Assembly (NCBI RefSeq): GCF_027257155.1 | Contig: NZ_JAPWDU010000011.1 | Coordinates: 17,855-81,854 of the forward strand | Direction: 5' to 3' | Source: Cerasicoccus sp. TK19100 | GTDB lineage: Bacteria > Verrucomicrobiota > Verrucomicrobiia > Opitutales > Cerasicoccaceae | Length of the DNA stretch: 64,000 nucleotides | In this document: positions 44,435 through 53,409 of the stretch, piece after piece | How positions within the stretch are numbered: position 1 is the stretch's first letter | Layout of the letters: the number at the start of each line of letters is the position of its first letter | Position numbers and translations under genes: made by a program | Notes under the pieces: generated by a model | What the model was told of the DNA's origin: nothing | The model's database searches: none | Seen by the model: only the letters and a program-made list of their open reading frames with translations

Positions 44435-45382
44435 ATGAGCGATAAGCCGGACAACTTTGGCAAATACCTGACCATCCTCGCCATCCTGGTGCTCGGTGGT
44501 GCGTTGACCGTCGGCGGCATCAATTACTTCGTCGATCCCTACATGATCTTCGGCAATAACCAACTGGGAAACTTCTCCAGTGCCGACCGCGAATCGAAGT
44601 CCTTCTACTATGACCGCGGTGACTACGACGCGATCATCATGGGCAATAGCCGCGCGGCCATGATCCCCGCCGACCAACTGCAAGGGCACAACTTTTTTAG
44701 CGCGACTTTCGGCGGAGCACTGCCGGAAGAACTCTTTTTCTTCACCGACCGCTTCGTGAAGGATGTGGATGTCGCCGTGATCCTTCTGGACCAAACAAGC
44801 TTCTCCGACAAGAGTCCGCTGGTTGACGATCCCTTTACGCCGCCTAGCGTCACGGAGAAGCTCGCCAAGCTCTTCGGCATGCAGGCACTGGACGAGTCCA
44901 TCAAAACCATTCGCCGCAGCGCCAAAGGTGAGGCACCGACCTTCGCCGATGACGGCTCCTTCATCATGCATCGCTGGATTACCGCGCGCAGCATCCCCAA
45001 CGAAGCCCTCCTGCAACGCGAGTTTGATACCCATCGCGAAAGCTATGAAAACTTCGAGCTCATGCCCGAACGCATGACCTACCTGCGACGCCTCGTGGAA
45101 GACCTGCGCGGACGCGGCGCATGGGTCGTGGCCGTCATTGCCCCCGTCCACGAGCACAGCCTGGAACTCATGGAAGGCACCCCGGCCGCCGAGCAACTGG
45201 CGGAGTGGAAACAGCAGGTGCGCGATATTTTCCCCAACACGATCGACCTGATGGACAGCGAATATTCCGCGTCCGAAAATTTCCTCGCGACCGACCCGAC
45301 GCATTATAAGCCGGAAGTCGGCGTGCGCATGATCAACGAATCCGTCCTCCCGCTTCGCACCGCGCCGCGTAAGATTGATTAA
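44435..45382 (+). CDS. SGNH-type acyl-esterase/acetyltransferase partner of MBOAT
   Basis: A 315-residue membrane-anchored protein with one N-terminal helix. The SGNH block I is 'IIMGNSRAAMI' (Ser and Gly-Asn context); the late Asp-His pair is in 'ATDPTHYKPEVG'. Such proteins take acyl groups from the adjacent MBOAT and attach them to polysaccharide. The gene begins 9 bp after the MBOAT stop, a typical two-gene unit (cf. AlgI/AlgJ or DltB/DltD pairs). The Asn of block III is not clear by eye. Confidence 0.78.
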   Translation: MSDKPDNFGKYLTILAILVLGGALTVGGINYFVDPYMIFGNNQLGNFSSADRESKSFYYDRGDYDAIIMGNSRAAMIPADQLQGHNFFSATFGGALPEELFFFTDRFVKDVDVAVILLDQTSFSDKSPLVDDPFTPPSVTEKLAKLFGMQALDESIKTIRRSAKGEAPTFADDGSFIMHRWITARSIPNEALLQREFDTHRESYENFELMPERMTYLRRLVEDLRGRGAWVVAVIAPVHEHSLELMEGTPAAEQLAEWKQQVRDIFPNTIDLMDSEYSASENFLATDPTHYKPEVGVRMINESVLPLRTAPRKID

Positions 45383-45434
45383 CCTAGAGCATCGCGCGCT
45401 TGCGCTGCCGCCGAAGCCCGCGCAATGTGGCGCT

Positions 45435-46970
45435 ATGGATAACGACGAATCCTTGCCTCTGCTGCGCCGTTTGCGGCAGGAAATTCTCTTTGCCCGGCAG
45501 CGTGTTTACCGGGCCGGCTCGCCCACGCCCCTGGAGCAACTGCCCCTGCCCGGCTTCGATGGCGAGATCTGGGTCAAGCGCGAGGACGTCTCCCCGATTA
45601 AGGCCTACAAGTGGCGCGGGGCCTTTAACCGCATGGCCATCATGACGCCGGAGGAATCCGCCGCTGGCGTCGTCACCGCATCCGCGGGCAACCACGCCCA
45701 AGGCGTCGCGCTGGCCGCGGGTAAGCTTGGCGTGCGCGCCGATATTTTCATGCCCGGCACCACGCCTGCAGTTAAGCAAAACGCCGTCAAGCGACTCGGC
45801 GGCGACATGGTAAAGATTCATCTCGTCGGCGACGCCTACGATGAGGCCGTTCAGGCCGCCCAAGACTTTGCATCACAAAGTAAGGCAACCATCATCCACG
45901 CCTATGATGACCTGCACGTCATGGCGGGCCAAGGCTCGCTGGCGGACGAGGTGGTCATGTCCGGCCAGGGTCCGTTCGATGTCGCCTTTTTGCAAATCGG
46001 CGGCGGCGGCATGGCCGCAGGTGTCGGCTGCTGGCTGCGCATGTTTTGGCCGGATATCAAACTGATCGGCGTCGAGGGCGTTGACCAGGCTTCGATGAAG
46101 GCAGCCATTGCTGCGGACAAGCCCGTGCGCCTGGACAATATCGACATCTTCTGCGACGGCTCCGCCGTGCGCCAAGCGGGTGATCTGCCCTTTGAAGTTT
46201 GCCGCGAACTCCTGGACGACATCGTCACCGTGACCAACCAGGAAGTATCGGAGGCCATTCGCGTCATGTGGGACGGCCTGCGCGCCATCCCCGAACCTGC
46301 CGGAGCCCTGGGCCTGGCGGGAGCTTTGCAATGCAAAGCTTCACTCGCCGGCAAACGCGTGCTGACTGTCCTTTGCGGGGCAAATCTCGACTTCAGCAAG
46401 CTCGCGCTGATCGCGGACAACACCGGCTCGGCCACCGCGCCGCGCCACTTCCTGCGCATCAACATCCCCGAGGTGCCCGGCACGATGCTCAAGCTGCTCG
46501 ACGAAGTCCTGGCCGGCGTCAGCATCCACGACTTCCTCTACGGCAAGACCGACTCCCGTGAGGCGTGGCCCATCTTCGGCATCAACTGCGACGCCACCCA
46601 ATTCGACGCGATCAAGCAGCGCCTCGGCAATGGCGGCTACCAGTGGGAAACCGCCGCCGGTGAAGACATCGAGTTTCGCGCCATTCCCTGCCACAAGGCA
46701 TTGCTCTCGCACCCGCTCTTTCTCAAGCTGGAGTTCTACGAGCGCCCCGGCGCGCTCCACGATTTTTTGTCAGACACCATTCGCGGACGCGCCAACTTCT
46801 GCTACTTCAACTACCGCTACACGGGTGAGCGCATTGGCCGCGCCCTGATCGGCCTCGAGTTTACCGACGAGGCCCAGCGCGCAGACTTCCTTGCCTGGCT
46901 GCCCGCCAGCGGCAAGGGCTACCGCCAGTGCCGCCCCGTGCCCGACCAAGTCGTCTCCCGCATGATCTAG
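45435..46970 (+). CDS. ilvA: Threonine ammonia-lyase, biosynthetic
   Basis: A 511-residue PLP enzyme, close to the 514 residues of E. coli IlvA. It makes 2-oxobutanoate for isoleucine synthesis. The PLP lysine is K59 in 'SPIKAYKWRGA', the substrate loop is 'SAGNHAQGVALAA', and the glycine-rich phosphate loop is 'IGGGGMAAGVG'. The C-terminal third contains two ACT-like regulatory units for isoleucine feedback ('FLRINIPEVPGTMLKLL' and 'LFLKLEFYERPGALHDFL'). The start at 45435 was chosen over the upstream start at 45375, which overlaps the SGNH gene. A palindrome lies in its inter-domain segment. Confidence 0.93.
   Translation: MDNDESLPLLRRLRQEILFARQRVYRAGSPTPLEQLPLPGFDGEIWVKREDVSPIKAYKWRGAFNRMAIMTPEESAAGVVTASAGNHAQGVALAAGKLGVRADIFMPGTTPAVKQNAVKRLGGDMVKIHLVGDAYDEAVQAAQDFASQSKATIIHAYDDLHVMAGQGSLADEVVMSGQGPFDVAFLQIGGGGMAAGVGCWLRMFWPDIKLIGVEGVDQASMKAAIAADKPVRLDNIDIFCDGSAVRQAGDLPFEVCRELLDDIVTVTNQEVSEAIRVMWDGLRAIPEPAGALGLAGALQCKASLAGKRVLTVLCGANLDFSKLALIADNTGSATAPRHFLRINIPEVPGTMLKLLDEVLAGVSIHDFLYGKTDSREAWPIFGINCDATQFDAIKQRLGNGGYQWETAAGEDIEFRAIPCHKALLSHPLFLKLEFYERPGALHDFLSDTIRGRANFCYFNYRYTGERIGRALIGLEFTDEAQRADFLAWLPASGKGYRQCRPVPDQVVSRMI
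46324..46338. repeat. 15-bp palindrome CTTTGCNNNGCAAAG, copy 3
   Basis: CTTTGC-AAT-GCAAAG in ilvA (read A-L-Q-C-K-A). A one-mismatch relative is at 45866-45880 in the same gene and another at 46371-46385. Confidence 0.9.
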
Positions 46971-46996
46971 TTTGGTGTCAGCAACCGTCCCAACCA

Positions 46997-47137
46997 TGTG
47001 TTTTGGAAAAGACTACTGCTTCTTTTTCAAAAAGCCCTATGCTGTGTTTCTAAAAAGAAGCATGCTGTGTTGTGGAAACAACACTACTGTTGTTGAGGCA
47101 ACATAGCCTGCTGTGTCGTACCAACAACAGTAGTGGC
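46997..47137. repeat. Two tandem hairpin units in the ilvA-nptA intergenic region
   Basis: Unit 1: an 11-bp stem 47017-47027 with 47052-47062 (TGCTTCTTTTT type). Unit 2: a 13-bp stem 47083-47095 with 47122-47134 (ACTACTGTTGTTG type). Each unit comprises a 46-nt first half (46997-47042 and 47066-47111, both beginning TGTGTT) and a shorter second half beginning TGTGT. The two 46-nt parts align across their length, so the units look like diverged tandem copies. Small inner hairpins (TGTTGT-GGAA-ACAACA) and a flanking CCCCATGGGG palindrome also occur. Confidence 0.8.
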
Positions 47138-47238
47138 TTTTTTGAATCTCCCCATGGGGCTTTTCCAATAAACCCAACGCGCTGGCACAGAAAACCACTT
47201 CAGTCCCGCAACCAGCAAAACGAAAGGGGCGACATTGC

Positions 47239-48852
47239 TCAGGACTCTTTTGCTTCCATGCGGTCGCTATTGGCGATCAATTTGCCAAAGCGGCCGAGGG
47301 CCCAACTCGCGCGCTCGAACACGTTCGTGATGTGCATCACTTGGTTGCGCATCCCGGCGGACACCTGATCTGCCGAGGCCAGGTAGCGACGGCGGATTTG
47401 CTCCATCGATTCGCCACGCTCGGCCGTCATCGTTTCCAGCAGCACGCACTCGCTCGCATCGTATTCTTCCAGCGCAGCGATCGCCGTGAGGATCATGGTG
47501 TCGAGCGCCTCGATGATTTGTTGGCTGAGCTGATGAATCTCCGGCGAAGCTTGCTGCTCGCCCAGCTCTTTGCAAAGGCTGTAGCAAGCGCCCTCAATCG
47601 TGTTTAGCAGGTCTTGGCGATTCTGCAAATTGATCAACCACTCCGTGTGCTCAGCCGAGAGCGAATGCGTGATCATCGCGCTTTGAAAGTGCAGGATCTG
47701 CCGCGAGATTTCACTGTAGGCCTGATGATAAGCCGCGGGGCTTACCCCGAGCGAGGCCTCTCCCTCGCGCAAGGTCGCCAGGTAGTTTGGCAAACGCTGC
47801 AACAGGCGCAGCTGCTCTTTCTCGCAAAGCATCAGGCCCGCCATTGGGCTGTCTTTACTGTCCTCCTGCAGATACTCCGGCTGCGAAAGATGTTCCGTCT
47901 GAGTTGGCGGCGAAGACTTCTCACAAAGCGCGGTAAAGCGACCCGCCACGAGTGTCAGCGCAACCGGCGTCACTACGTTCATCAGCAGCGTCACCAGGGC
48001 CACCTGCATGTCCGGCTTGTCCGACCATTCGCGCACCCAGGAGTGCAGCAGCTCCGTCTTGCCAACCATTTCAAAGATAAACAGCGACAGAAAAATCGCC
48101 ACCGCCACGAGGTTATACAACACCTGTCCCCAGACAACCTGCGCGGCCCTCCCCTTAAAGTGCGCCCCCGTAAGATACGTGATCACACTGGAGCCGACAT
48201 GCGTGCCGTAGACCACCATGATCGCGTGCTCGAAGTCGAAAAAGCCACTGGCCGTCATCGCGAGCGTAATCAGGATGATCGCCATGTGCGACTGGCAGAT
48301 CACCGTGAGCACGAGGCCAATCAGGAACGCCATGATGAACGATTTGTTCATCAACTCCATCGAATGCTCAAACCAACTGTAGTGGGTAAACTCCTTGGCG
48401 GCCTGCGAAATCTCATGCAGGCCAAACAGCATCAGCGAGAGCCCGAAGATGGCCGCCATCACGTTCTTCCACTTAACCGGTTTTTCAAAGGCCGTGCAAA
48501 TCCCCGTAATGCCCAGCGCGAACAGCACTAGATAATCGATGGGAAACACTGCGGCAAATACGATGAGCGTGCAGCCGAAGTTTGCCCAGAGCACCAGCGG
48601 CATTGCTGAGCGAACATCCACGATGCGCCCCTGCACCAGACTCGCAAGGATGAGCGATGTCGTGCGCCCACTTTGCGTTGCAAAGCCCGAGACCCCACCC
48701 CAAAAAGCGGCCACGCAGGCATTGGCGCTCATCTTGCGCGCGAGCTTGCGAAATGGACCACTGGCCATTGCCCGCAGATTCTTGCCCAGCATTTTGATGC
48801 CGACAAAGAACAGGCCCAGGCCCGCCAGGATGTTTAGAAATTGCGCCGTCAT
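47239..48852 (-). CDS. Na+/phosphate symporter family protein
   Basis: About 537 residues of the PNaS (NptA/Na-Pi cotransporter II-like) family. The duplicated motif is present: '[24 protein letters not shown]' and '[22 protein letters not shown]'. About eight membrane helices occupy the first 320 residues, followed by a C-terminal PhoU-like helical domain (from '[21 protein letters not shown]'). It imports phosphate with sodium or acts in phosphate export. The ATG at 48852 begins [16 protein letters not shown], which fits the family; the frame opens at 48966. The gene is convergent with ilvA. Confidence 0.9.
   Translation of the reverse strand: MTAQFLNILAGLGLFFVGIKMLGKNLRAMASGPFRKLARKMSANACVAAFWGGVSGFATQSGRTTSLILASLVQGRIVDVRSAMPLVLWANFGCTLIVFAAVFPIDYLVLFALGITGICTAFEKPVKWKNVMAAIFGLSLMLFGLHEISQAAKEFTHYSWFEHSMELMNKSFIMAFLIGLVLTVICQSHMAIILITLAMTASGFFDFEHAIMVVYGTHVGSSVITYLTGAHFKGRAAQVVWGQVLYNLVAVAIFLSLFIFEMVGKTELLHSWVREWSDKPDMQVALVTLLMNVVTPVALTLVAGRFTALCEKSSPPTQTEHLSQPEYLQEDSKDSPMAGLMLCEKEQLRLLQRLPNYLATLREGEASLGVSPAAYHQAYSEISRQILHFQSAMITHSLSAEHTEWLINLQNRQDLLNTIEGACYSLCKELGEQQASPEIHQLSQQIIEALDTMILTAIAALEEYDASECVLLETMTAERGESMEQIRRRYLASADQVSAGMRNQVMHITNVFERASWALGRFGKLIANSDRMEAKES
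48671..48685. repeat. 15-bp palindrome CTTTGCNNNGCAAAG, copy 4
   Basis: CTTTGC-GTT-GCAAAG in the first conserved motif of the Na/Pi symporter gene (minus strand codes F-A-T-Q-S). Confidence 0.9.
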
Positions 48853-48986
48853 GTAGTCAGTTGGTTGCAGCCACTGGTCCACTAGGGTCCAAGTCAGCCG
48901 CGCGGCGTCAATGGAATGTGACTCTCGAATGTGACAGCAACGTGAAAAATGTTGCTTGCCCACCATTAGCGCTCAATCTGGCTGCC

Positions 48987-49856
48987 ATGCACGAGCACGC
49001 CTTGGCTGATCGATTGGAATTCCGCACCATGACCCGCGATGAGTTCGCGCTCGCCGTGGACTGGGCCGCCCGCGAAGGCTGGAACCCCGGTAAGCACGAT
49101 GCCGATATTTTCTGGGAAACCGACCCCGAGGGCTACGTCGCCGCCTGTCTCGACGGGGAAATCGTCGGCACGGGATCCATCGTCAGCTACAGCGATTTTG
49201 GCTTCATGGGTTTCTTCATTATGCGCCCCGACCTGCGCAACCAGGGCCTCGGCACCAAGTTCTGGTTCTGGCGACGCGACACGCTCAAGGCCCGCCTCAA
49301 GCCCGGTGCCGCCATCGGCATGGACGGCGTCTTCGACATGCAGGCATGGTATGCCAAGGGCGGTTTTCAATTCACCCACCGTAACCTGCGCATGCAAGGC
49401 GTAGGCAAATCCGCGCAACCGGCCAGCAACCTCGTGGAGCTCTCCGCCGCGCCGTTTAGCGAAGTGGCCGCCTACGACCAGAAGCACTTCGGCTTTGCCC
49501 GGGAAAAGTTTCTTCGCCGCTGGATCGAGCCCGCCGAAGGCCTCGCCCTTGGCGCGGTGAAGGATGGCGCGCTGACCGGTTATGGCGTCGTCCGCGCCTG
49601 CCAGACCGGCTACAAAATCGGCCCGCTCTTTGCGGACGACGCAGCCACCGCCGCCGACCTGTTTGCCGCCCTGAGCGACCGCGCCTGCGGCGAGCCTCTC
49701 TTCCTCGACACCCCCGAGAACAACCCCGCCGCCCTCGCCCTTGCCAAGGCCAACGGCATGCAGGAAGTCTTCGGCTGCGCCCGTATGTATTATGGCTCGG
49801 TGCCCGCGCTCCCCTGGGACAACATTTACGGCGTCACGACGTTTGAGCTGGGGTAG
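48987..49856 (+). CDS. GNAT-family N-acetyltransferase (YitH-like)
   Basis: A 289-residue protein starting at the ATG at 48987; the open frame extends 126 bases upstream into the divergent promoter region. The N-terminal GNAT core has '[25 protein letters not shown]', '[27 protein letters not shown]' (acetyl-CoA loop RNQGLG) and '[17 protein letters not shown]'. The C-terminal half resembles the Acetyltransf_18/YitH domain. The target amine is unknown. No cotranscribed neighbour. Confidence 0.85.
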   Translation: MHEHALADRLEFRTMTRDEFALAVDWAAREGWNPGKHDADIFWETDPEGYVAACLDGEIVGTGSIVSYSDFGFMGFFIMRPDLRNQGLGTKFWFWRRDTLKARLKPGAAIGMDGVFDMQAWYAKGGFQFTHRNLRMQGVGKSAQPASNLVELSAAPFSEVAAYDQKHFGFAREKFLRRWIEPAEGLALGAVKDGALTGYGVVRACQTGYKIGPLFADDAATAADLFAALSDRACGEPLFLDTPENNPAALALAKANGMQEVFGCARMYYGSVPALPWDNIYGVTTFELG

Positions 49857-49890
49857 GCAGGAACGGCCATTCAACTTTCAGTAAATGTGC

Positions 49891-50221
49891 CCCCAGGGCC
49901 AACCGACATTCAAAAGAGTGAATCGCTCTCAAGCCGAATTGCGATGAGCCAATAAGATGAGCACCAAAGGTGCGGCCCCATACTAGCCTAGGGTCAGCGT
50001 AAGTCGCAGGGCGACTGGAGCGCAGCCCTAGGTGTTGTGCGCAAATCAGTCACCTGAGCCCTGAAGGGGCGGCTGCAAGATGAAGCCGTGCTTTCAGCAC
50101 TCCAATAATGAGTGGATCATTATTCCCAGGGCTGCGCTTCGTCGCTACGCTCCTTGCTGACCCTAGGCTAGTATGGGTCCGCGCCCTTGGCGCTCAGAAC
50201 GATTGTCCGTTGGCCCTAGGG
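49891..50221. mobile_element. MITE-like element with terminal inverted repeats
   Basis: Termini of 21 bp, 18 matching, face inwards (about 49891-49911 CCCCAGGGCCAACCGACATTC and 50201-50221). Inside is a long hairpin, including a perfect 22-bp inverted repeat (49977-49998 with 50156-50177) and outer partial pairings. There is no ORF. The terminal core CTAGGGCCAACGGACA is also found at the ends of transposase remnants at 60311-60326 and 63924-63939, suggesting that the element was mobilised by that IS family. Confidence 0.75.
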
Positions 50222-50390
50222 CGGAACCGCAAAAAACTTCACTGATGCGCAACTAGCACCCAAAACTTAACCACCGCCGACCTAGCATTAAAATTATTAA
50301 TTTCAAAAATTAGCTAAACTTTTTCTTGCCAAGGGTGTCTCGGTGAGGTTACGTTTTTACCCGATAGCTTGTTCTCCTCATCACCCCTGA

Positions 50391-50432
50391 TGACCGGCCG
50401 GTTCGCAATAGTGGACCGGCCGGCTTTGTTTT
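50391..50432 (+). terminator. Terminator-like hairpin upstream of the PDZ-protein gene
   Basis: Self-complementary CCGGCCGG at 50394-50401 and 50416-50423 with a T-rich tail (CTTTGTTTT). Each half is itself palindromic, so alternative folds are possible. Confidence 0.65.
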
Positions 50433-50474
50433 ACGGGTTGCGCTGGGGCGAGCGAATCGCTTGACTGCGCGGCC

Positions 50475-51872
50475 ATGAGTTTTCCATTACGCACCAGTCT
50501 CTTGCTCGCCCTTACCGCCTTGGCAGGCCTCGTTGCCAGCGCCGAAAGCATTCCCAACGATTTCGAGCAAATGTTCGAAGAACGCCGCAACAGCGTCGTG
50601 GCAGTCGAGTATTTCATCCAGAACGATATCGACCGCACGCCGATGACCGCAATGGGCCTCGTCTTCGATGACAACGGCACCATCCTGATGCTCGATGGCT
50701 CCATCCCCGGTTGGGTCCCGCCGGAGCGCTTTAAGGATTTCAAGATCAAGCTGCTCGGTGAAGACGGCGACGGCTGGAGCGCAACTTACCTTGGGCAAAA
50801 TTACATCAGCACCTGGCACTACCTGCAGGTCGAGGAAGCCGCCCGTAGCGAGATTACCCCCGTTAGCAAATTTGGCTCGGCCGAGGTCAAGACCGGTAAC
50901 TTCGTTTGGGGCATCGCCGTGATGGGCGACAGCTGGAACTACACCCCGTATTTTCTCAGCGCCCGCACCAGCGCGACCAAAGAGCTGCCCTGGCTACTCG
51001 GCTTCAGTGACCGCCCGATCGGCTCCCCCGGCTCCGCTGCCTTCAACGCCGCGGGTGAGTTCGTTGGCTGGATGGGGCCGCCCACCACCGACGAAAAAAT
51101 CATCTACATGAACGGCCGTAAGTTTAACGCCGCCGTGCAAATGATCCGCGAATCCAACGCCTTTATGACCGCGGGTGTCGTCAACAAATACGGTCCGATG
51201 ATCCCCGACGCCCCCACCGGCGAGCAGCGCCCCTGGCTCGGCGTAACGGGCATGCAAGCGCTCGACCGCGAGGTGGCCGAGATCATGGGCCTCACCGATC
51301 AAGGTGCGCTCAGCGTCAGTGATGTCATTCAGGACAGCCCCGCCGCCAAGGCCGGCCTCCAGTCCCGCGACATCGTGATTGGCATCAACGGCGAGAAGCT
51401 GCCCAAGTTCTCCCCGGACTTCATTACCGCCCAGTGGTTCGAAAAGGAAATCCTCGAAACCAAGATCGGCGAAACCGTGAAGCTCGACGTCATCAGTGGT
51501 AACGACGGTAAGGAGATCGCCGTGGTCATCGCCACCCAGCCGATGAACCTCAAGGAAGCCGAGCGCGAATACTTTGATAACCTCGGCCTCTCCGCGCGTC
51601 AGTTCACGCTGGCCGACGCCCTTTCCAAGCGCGAGCTGCGCGCCGATATCGACGCCGCCATCGTAGACTTCGTTAAGCCGAACAGCCCGGTCCAATCCGC
51701 CGAGATTCAGCCCGGCGACTGGATTAAGGAAGTCGACGGCCAACCAGTGGACACCTACGCCGCCGCGATCGCCGCCCTCGAATCCGCCAACGGCGACGCC
51801 ACCCGCGAGGAGCTCCTCCTCCTCGTCGAGCGCAACAACGAAACCAAAGTGCTCCGCGCCAAGCTGAAGTGA
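50475..51872 (+). CDS. HtrA-like protein without catalytic triad, two PDZ domains
   Basis: A 465-residue exported protein (signal peptide ending VASA). The first half has the trypsin-like fold order of DegP/HtrA ('RRNSVVAVEYF', 'MGLVFDDNGTILML'), but the histidine position (normally TNxHV) reads LDGSI, and the serine loop (normally GNSGGP) reads GSPGSAAFN, so the nucleophile is lost. Two PDZ domains follow ('RPWLGVTGMQAL ... AAKAGLQSRDIVIGING' at about 255-345 and 'VKPNSPVQSAEIQPGDWIKEVDG' at about 395-460). It probably binds unfolded or C-terminal peptides as a scaffold or chaperone. It stands alone, after a terminator. Confidence 0.78.
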   Translation: MSFPLRTSLLLALTALAGLVASAESIPNDFEQMFEERRNSVVAVEYFIQNDIDRTPMTAMGLVFDDNGTILMLDGSIPGWVPPERFKDFKIKLLGEDGDGWSATYLGQNYISTWHYLQVEEAARSEITPVSKFGSAEVKTGNFVWGIAVMGDSWNYTPYFLSARTSATKELPWLLGFSDRPIGSPGSAAFNAAGEFVGWMGPPTTDEKIIYMNGRKFNAAVQMIRESNAFMTAGVVNKYGPMIPDAPTGEQRPWLGVTGMQALDREVAEIMGLTDQGALSVSDVIQDSPAAKAGLQSRDIVIGINGEKLPKFSPDFITAQWFEKEILETKIGETVKLDVISGNDGKEIAVVIATQPMNLKEAEREYFDNLGLSARQFTLADALSKRELRADIDAAIVDFVKPNSPVQSAEIQPGDWIKEVDGQPVDTYAAAIAALESANGDATREELLLLVERNNETKVLRAKLK

Positions 51873-51889
51873 GGTAAAGGCATAATGAT

Positions 51890-51993
51890 AAATGCAAAAT
51901 TCAAAAAATTGGATGATGCACTAACTCTCTTGGTATCGTAACCCCTGCATGCACCTGAGCTTTTTTGCATTTTGAATTCATAATTTTGCATTT
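51890..51993. repeat. Short AT-rich inverted repeat between PDZ-protein and DAHP synthase genes
   Basis: AAATGCAAAATT...CAAAA at 51890-51908 pairs with TTTTGCATTTTG...AATTTTGCATTT at 51961-51993 with gaps. It could act as a transcript end or be a small repeat element. Confidence 0.6.
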
Positions 51994-51999
51994 CCCACC

Positions 52000-53049
52000 A
52001 TGATCATCCCCAACGAACCGAAGCTGACCGCGGCTCAACTGGCCGAGGTAACGTCCATTGTCACTGAGTTCGGCTGCACGATCCAGCCCATCGTCGGCGC
52101 AGAGAGAAGCATCTACGCCATCCTGGGCGACGAGCGGCACGAGACGATGATCAACCGCCTCCTCGGCCTGGATTACGTCGACCGCGTCGACATGATCGAC
52201 TCACCTTACCGCCTGATGGACATCCACTCCGAGCTGGCCCATGGCGAGTTGCTCATCAACGGTGTCAGCGTCGGCCGCCAACCGCTCTTCATAGCCGGCC
52301 ACTGCACGATCGACCCCAAGCAGCCCAACCTCTTTTACGAAACCGCCGCCGCCCTTAAAGAAGCCGGTGCCCACATGCTGCGTGGCGGCGTGTGGAAGCC
52401 CCGCACCATGCCCTACTCCTACCAGGGCGACCAGAAGGCACTGGAGATTTTGCTCGAAGCACGCGCCCGCACCGGCCTGCCCGTCAACACCGAGGTCATG
52501 GACAACGACCAGCTACAGTTGGTTGTCGAAGCCCAGGTGGACATGATTCAGATCGGTGCGCGCAACGCGCTCAACTACCCGCTGCTGCGCAAGATCGGCG
52601 CTGCCACTGCCGGTACGAGGACAGCCGTGCTGCTTAAGCGCGGCCGCCCCATGGCACCGGTGGACGAGTTTCTCGCCGCCGCGGAATACATCGCCGCCGC
52701 TGGCAACCCCAACATCCTCCTTTGCCCGCGCGGCACGCTGCCCTCCATGAACGGCTACCGCAACCACCCGGACGAATCCATCACACAGTTGCTCAAGGAG
52801 AAGACGTGGGCAGCGGTCGTCGTGGACCCGTCGCACTCCGTGGGCCGCGCCCGCTACGTGCCCGGTGCCGCACTCGCCGCGATGGCATACGGCGCGGACG
52901 GCGTCGTCGTCGAAGCGCACATTGATCCAAGCCACGGCATCGGCGACGACCCCAAGCAGTCCATCACACCCGACGTCTGCAAAATCCTCTTCGAAGACGC
53001 CGCCAAGATCTGGCAGCTCCGCCGCAAATACGACGAGCACGCTGGGTAA
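52000..53049 (+). CDS. aroF: 3-deoxy-7-phosphoheptulonate synthase-like protein
   Basis: A 349-residue DAHP synthase of the type with an N-terminal ferredoxin-like regulatory domain (about residues 1-80) and a TIM-barrel core. Core motifs: 'GGVWKPRTMPYSYQG', 'VNTEVMDNDQL', 'MIQIGARNALNYPLLRKIG', 'AVLLKRG' and 'VVDPSHSVGRARYVPGAALAAMAYGADGVVVEAHIDP'. The strand that normally reads GPC-S reads AGHCTID, with His for Pro. It joins phosphoenolpyruvate and erythrose-4-phosphate at the start of the shikimate pathway. The sequence is divergent, so related KDO8P-synthase-like chemistry cannot be fully excluded. Confidence 0.82.
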   Translation: MIIPNEPKLTAAQLAEVTSIVTEFGCTIQPIVGAERSIYAILGDERHETMINRLLGLDYVDRVDMIDSPYRLMDIHSELAHGELLINGVSVGRQPLFIAGHCTIDPKQPNLFYETAAALKEAGAHMLRGGVWKPRTMPYSYQGDQKALEILLEARARTGLPVNTEVMDNDQLQLVVEAQVDMIQIGARNALNYPLLRKIGAATAGTRTAVLLKRGRPMAPVDEFLAAAEYIAAAGNPNILLCPRGTLPSMNGYRNHPDESITQLLKEKTWAAVVVDPSHSVGRARYVPGAALAAMAYGADGVVVEAHIDPSHGIGDDPKQSITPDVCKILFEDAAKIWQLRRKYDEHAG

Positions 53050-53409
53050 AAAATCCTTCGGAGTCAGCATCGGAGTAAACGCATATGGAGTCGGTATCTG
53101 AGTCCGAAGTTTGGAGTGCGCCAGCCCTCTGGCGCTTTAGCATTTTGCGATCACGATAGGCCAAACGATCCGCAACATCACCTGCGCTCAGCTTCAATGA
53201 TTGCGCGCATAGTTACATCCTAAAGCGGCAGAGGGCTGCCGCACTCCAAACTCATCCAACGCCTTACTAGATCTGATAAAAACCGCTCGCAGCTCAATGA
53301 AGCTCCGCGACCTCGGCGTTCTCCGCGACCTCGGCGTTCTCTGCGGTTAAACTGACCGCTAAATTGCTTTTTGCTCGTTCACATGCAAATAGCAAGCTAG
53401 CCTGCCACC
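53050..53409. repeat. Intergenic inverted repeat with tandem short repeats
   Basis: A 32-bp inverted repeat (53108-53139 with 53221-53252, 30 of 32 matching) around an 81-nt spacer; each arm holds a small internal palindrome of CAGCCCTCTG type. Downstream, CCGCGACCTCGGCGTTCT occurs twice in tandem (about 53306-53341). No gene. Confidence 0.8.

Larger units (their letters stand above)
49857..50474. other. Repeat-rich intergenic region between GNAT and PDZ-protein genes
   Basis: The 618-bp region contains a MITE-like element (49891-50221), an AT-rich stretch (about 50240-50340) and a terminator-like hairpin (50391-50432). No protein gene is supported. Confidence 0.7.

Noticed and set aside
43811..45304. 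497-codon minus-strand frame over the MBOAT/SGNH genes
   Set aside because: Crosses two supported genes and has no motifs; a shadow of GC-rich coding sequence.
47568..47577. CTTTGCAAAG in the Na/Pi symporter gene
   Set aside because: No spacer between the arms; excluded from the CTTTGCNNNGCAAAG set.
49857..50474. Possible CRISPR array in the repeat-rich region
   Set aside because: The repeats are inverted arms of a hairpin and not regularly spaced direct repeats; no cas gene lies in the window.
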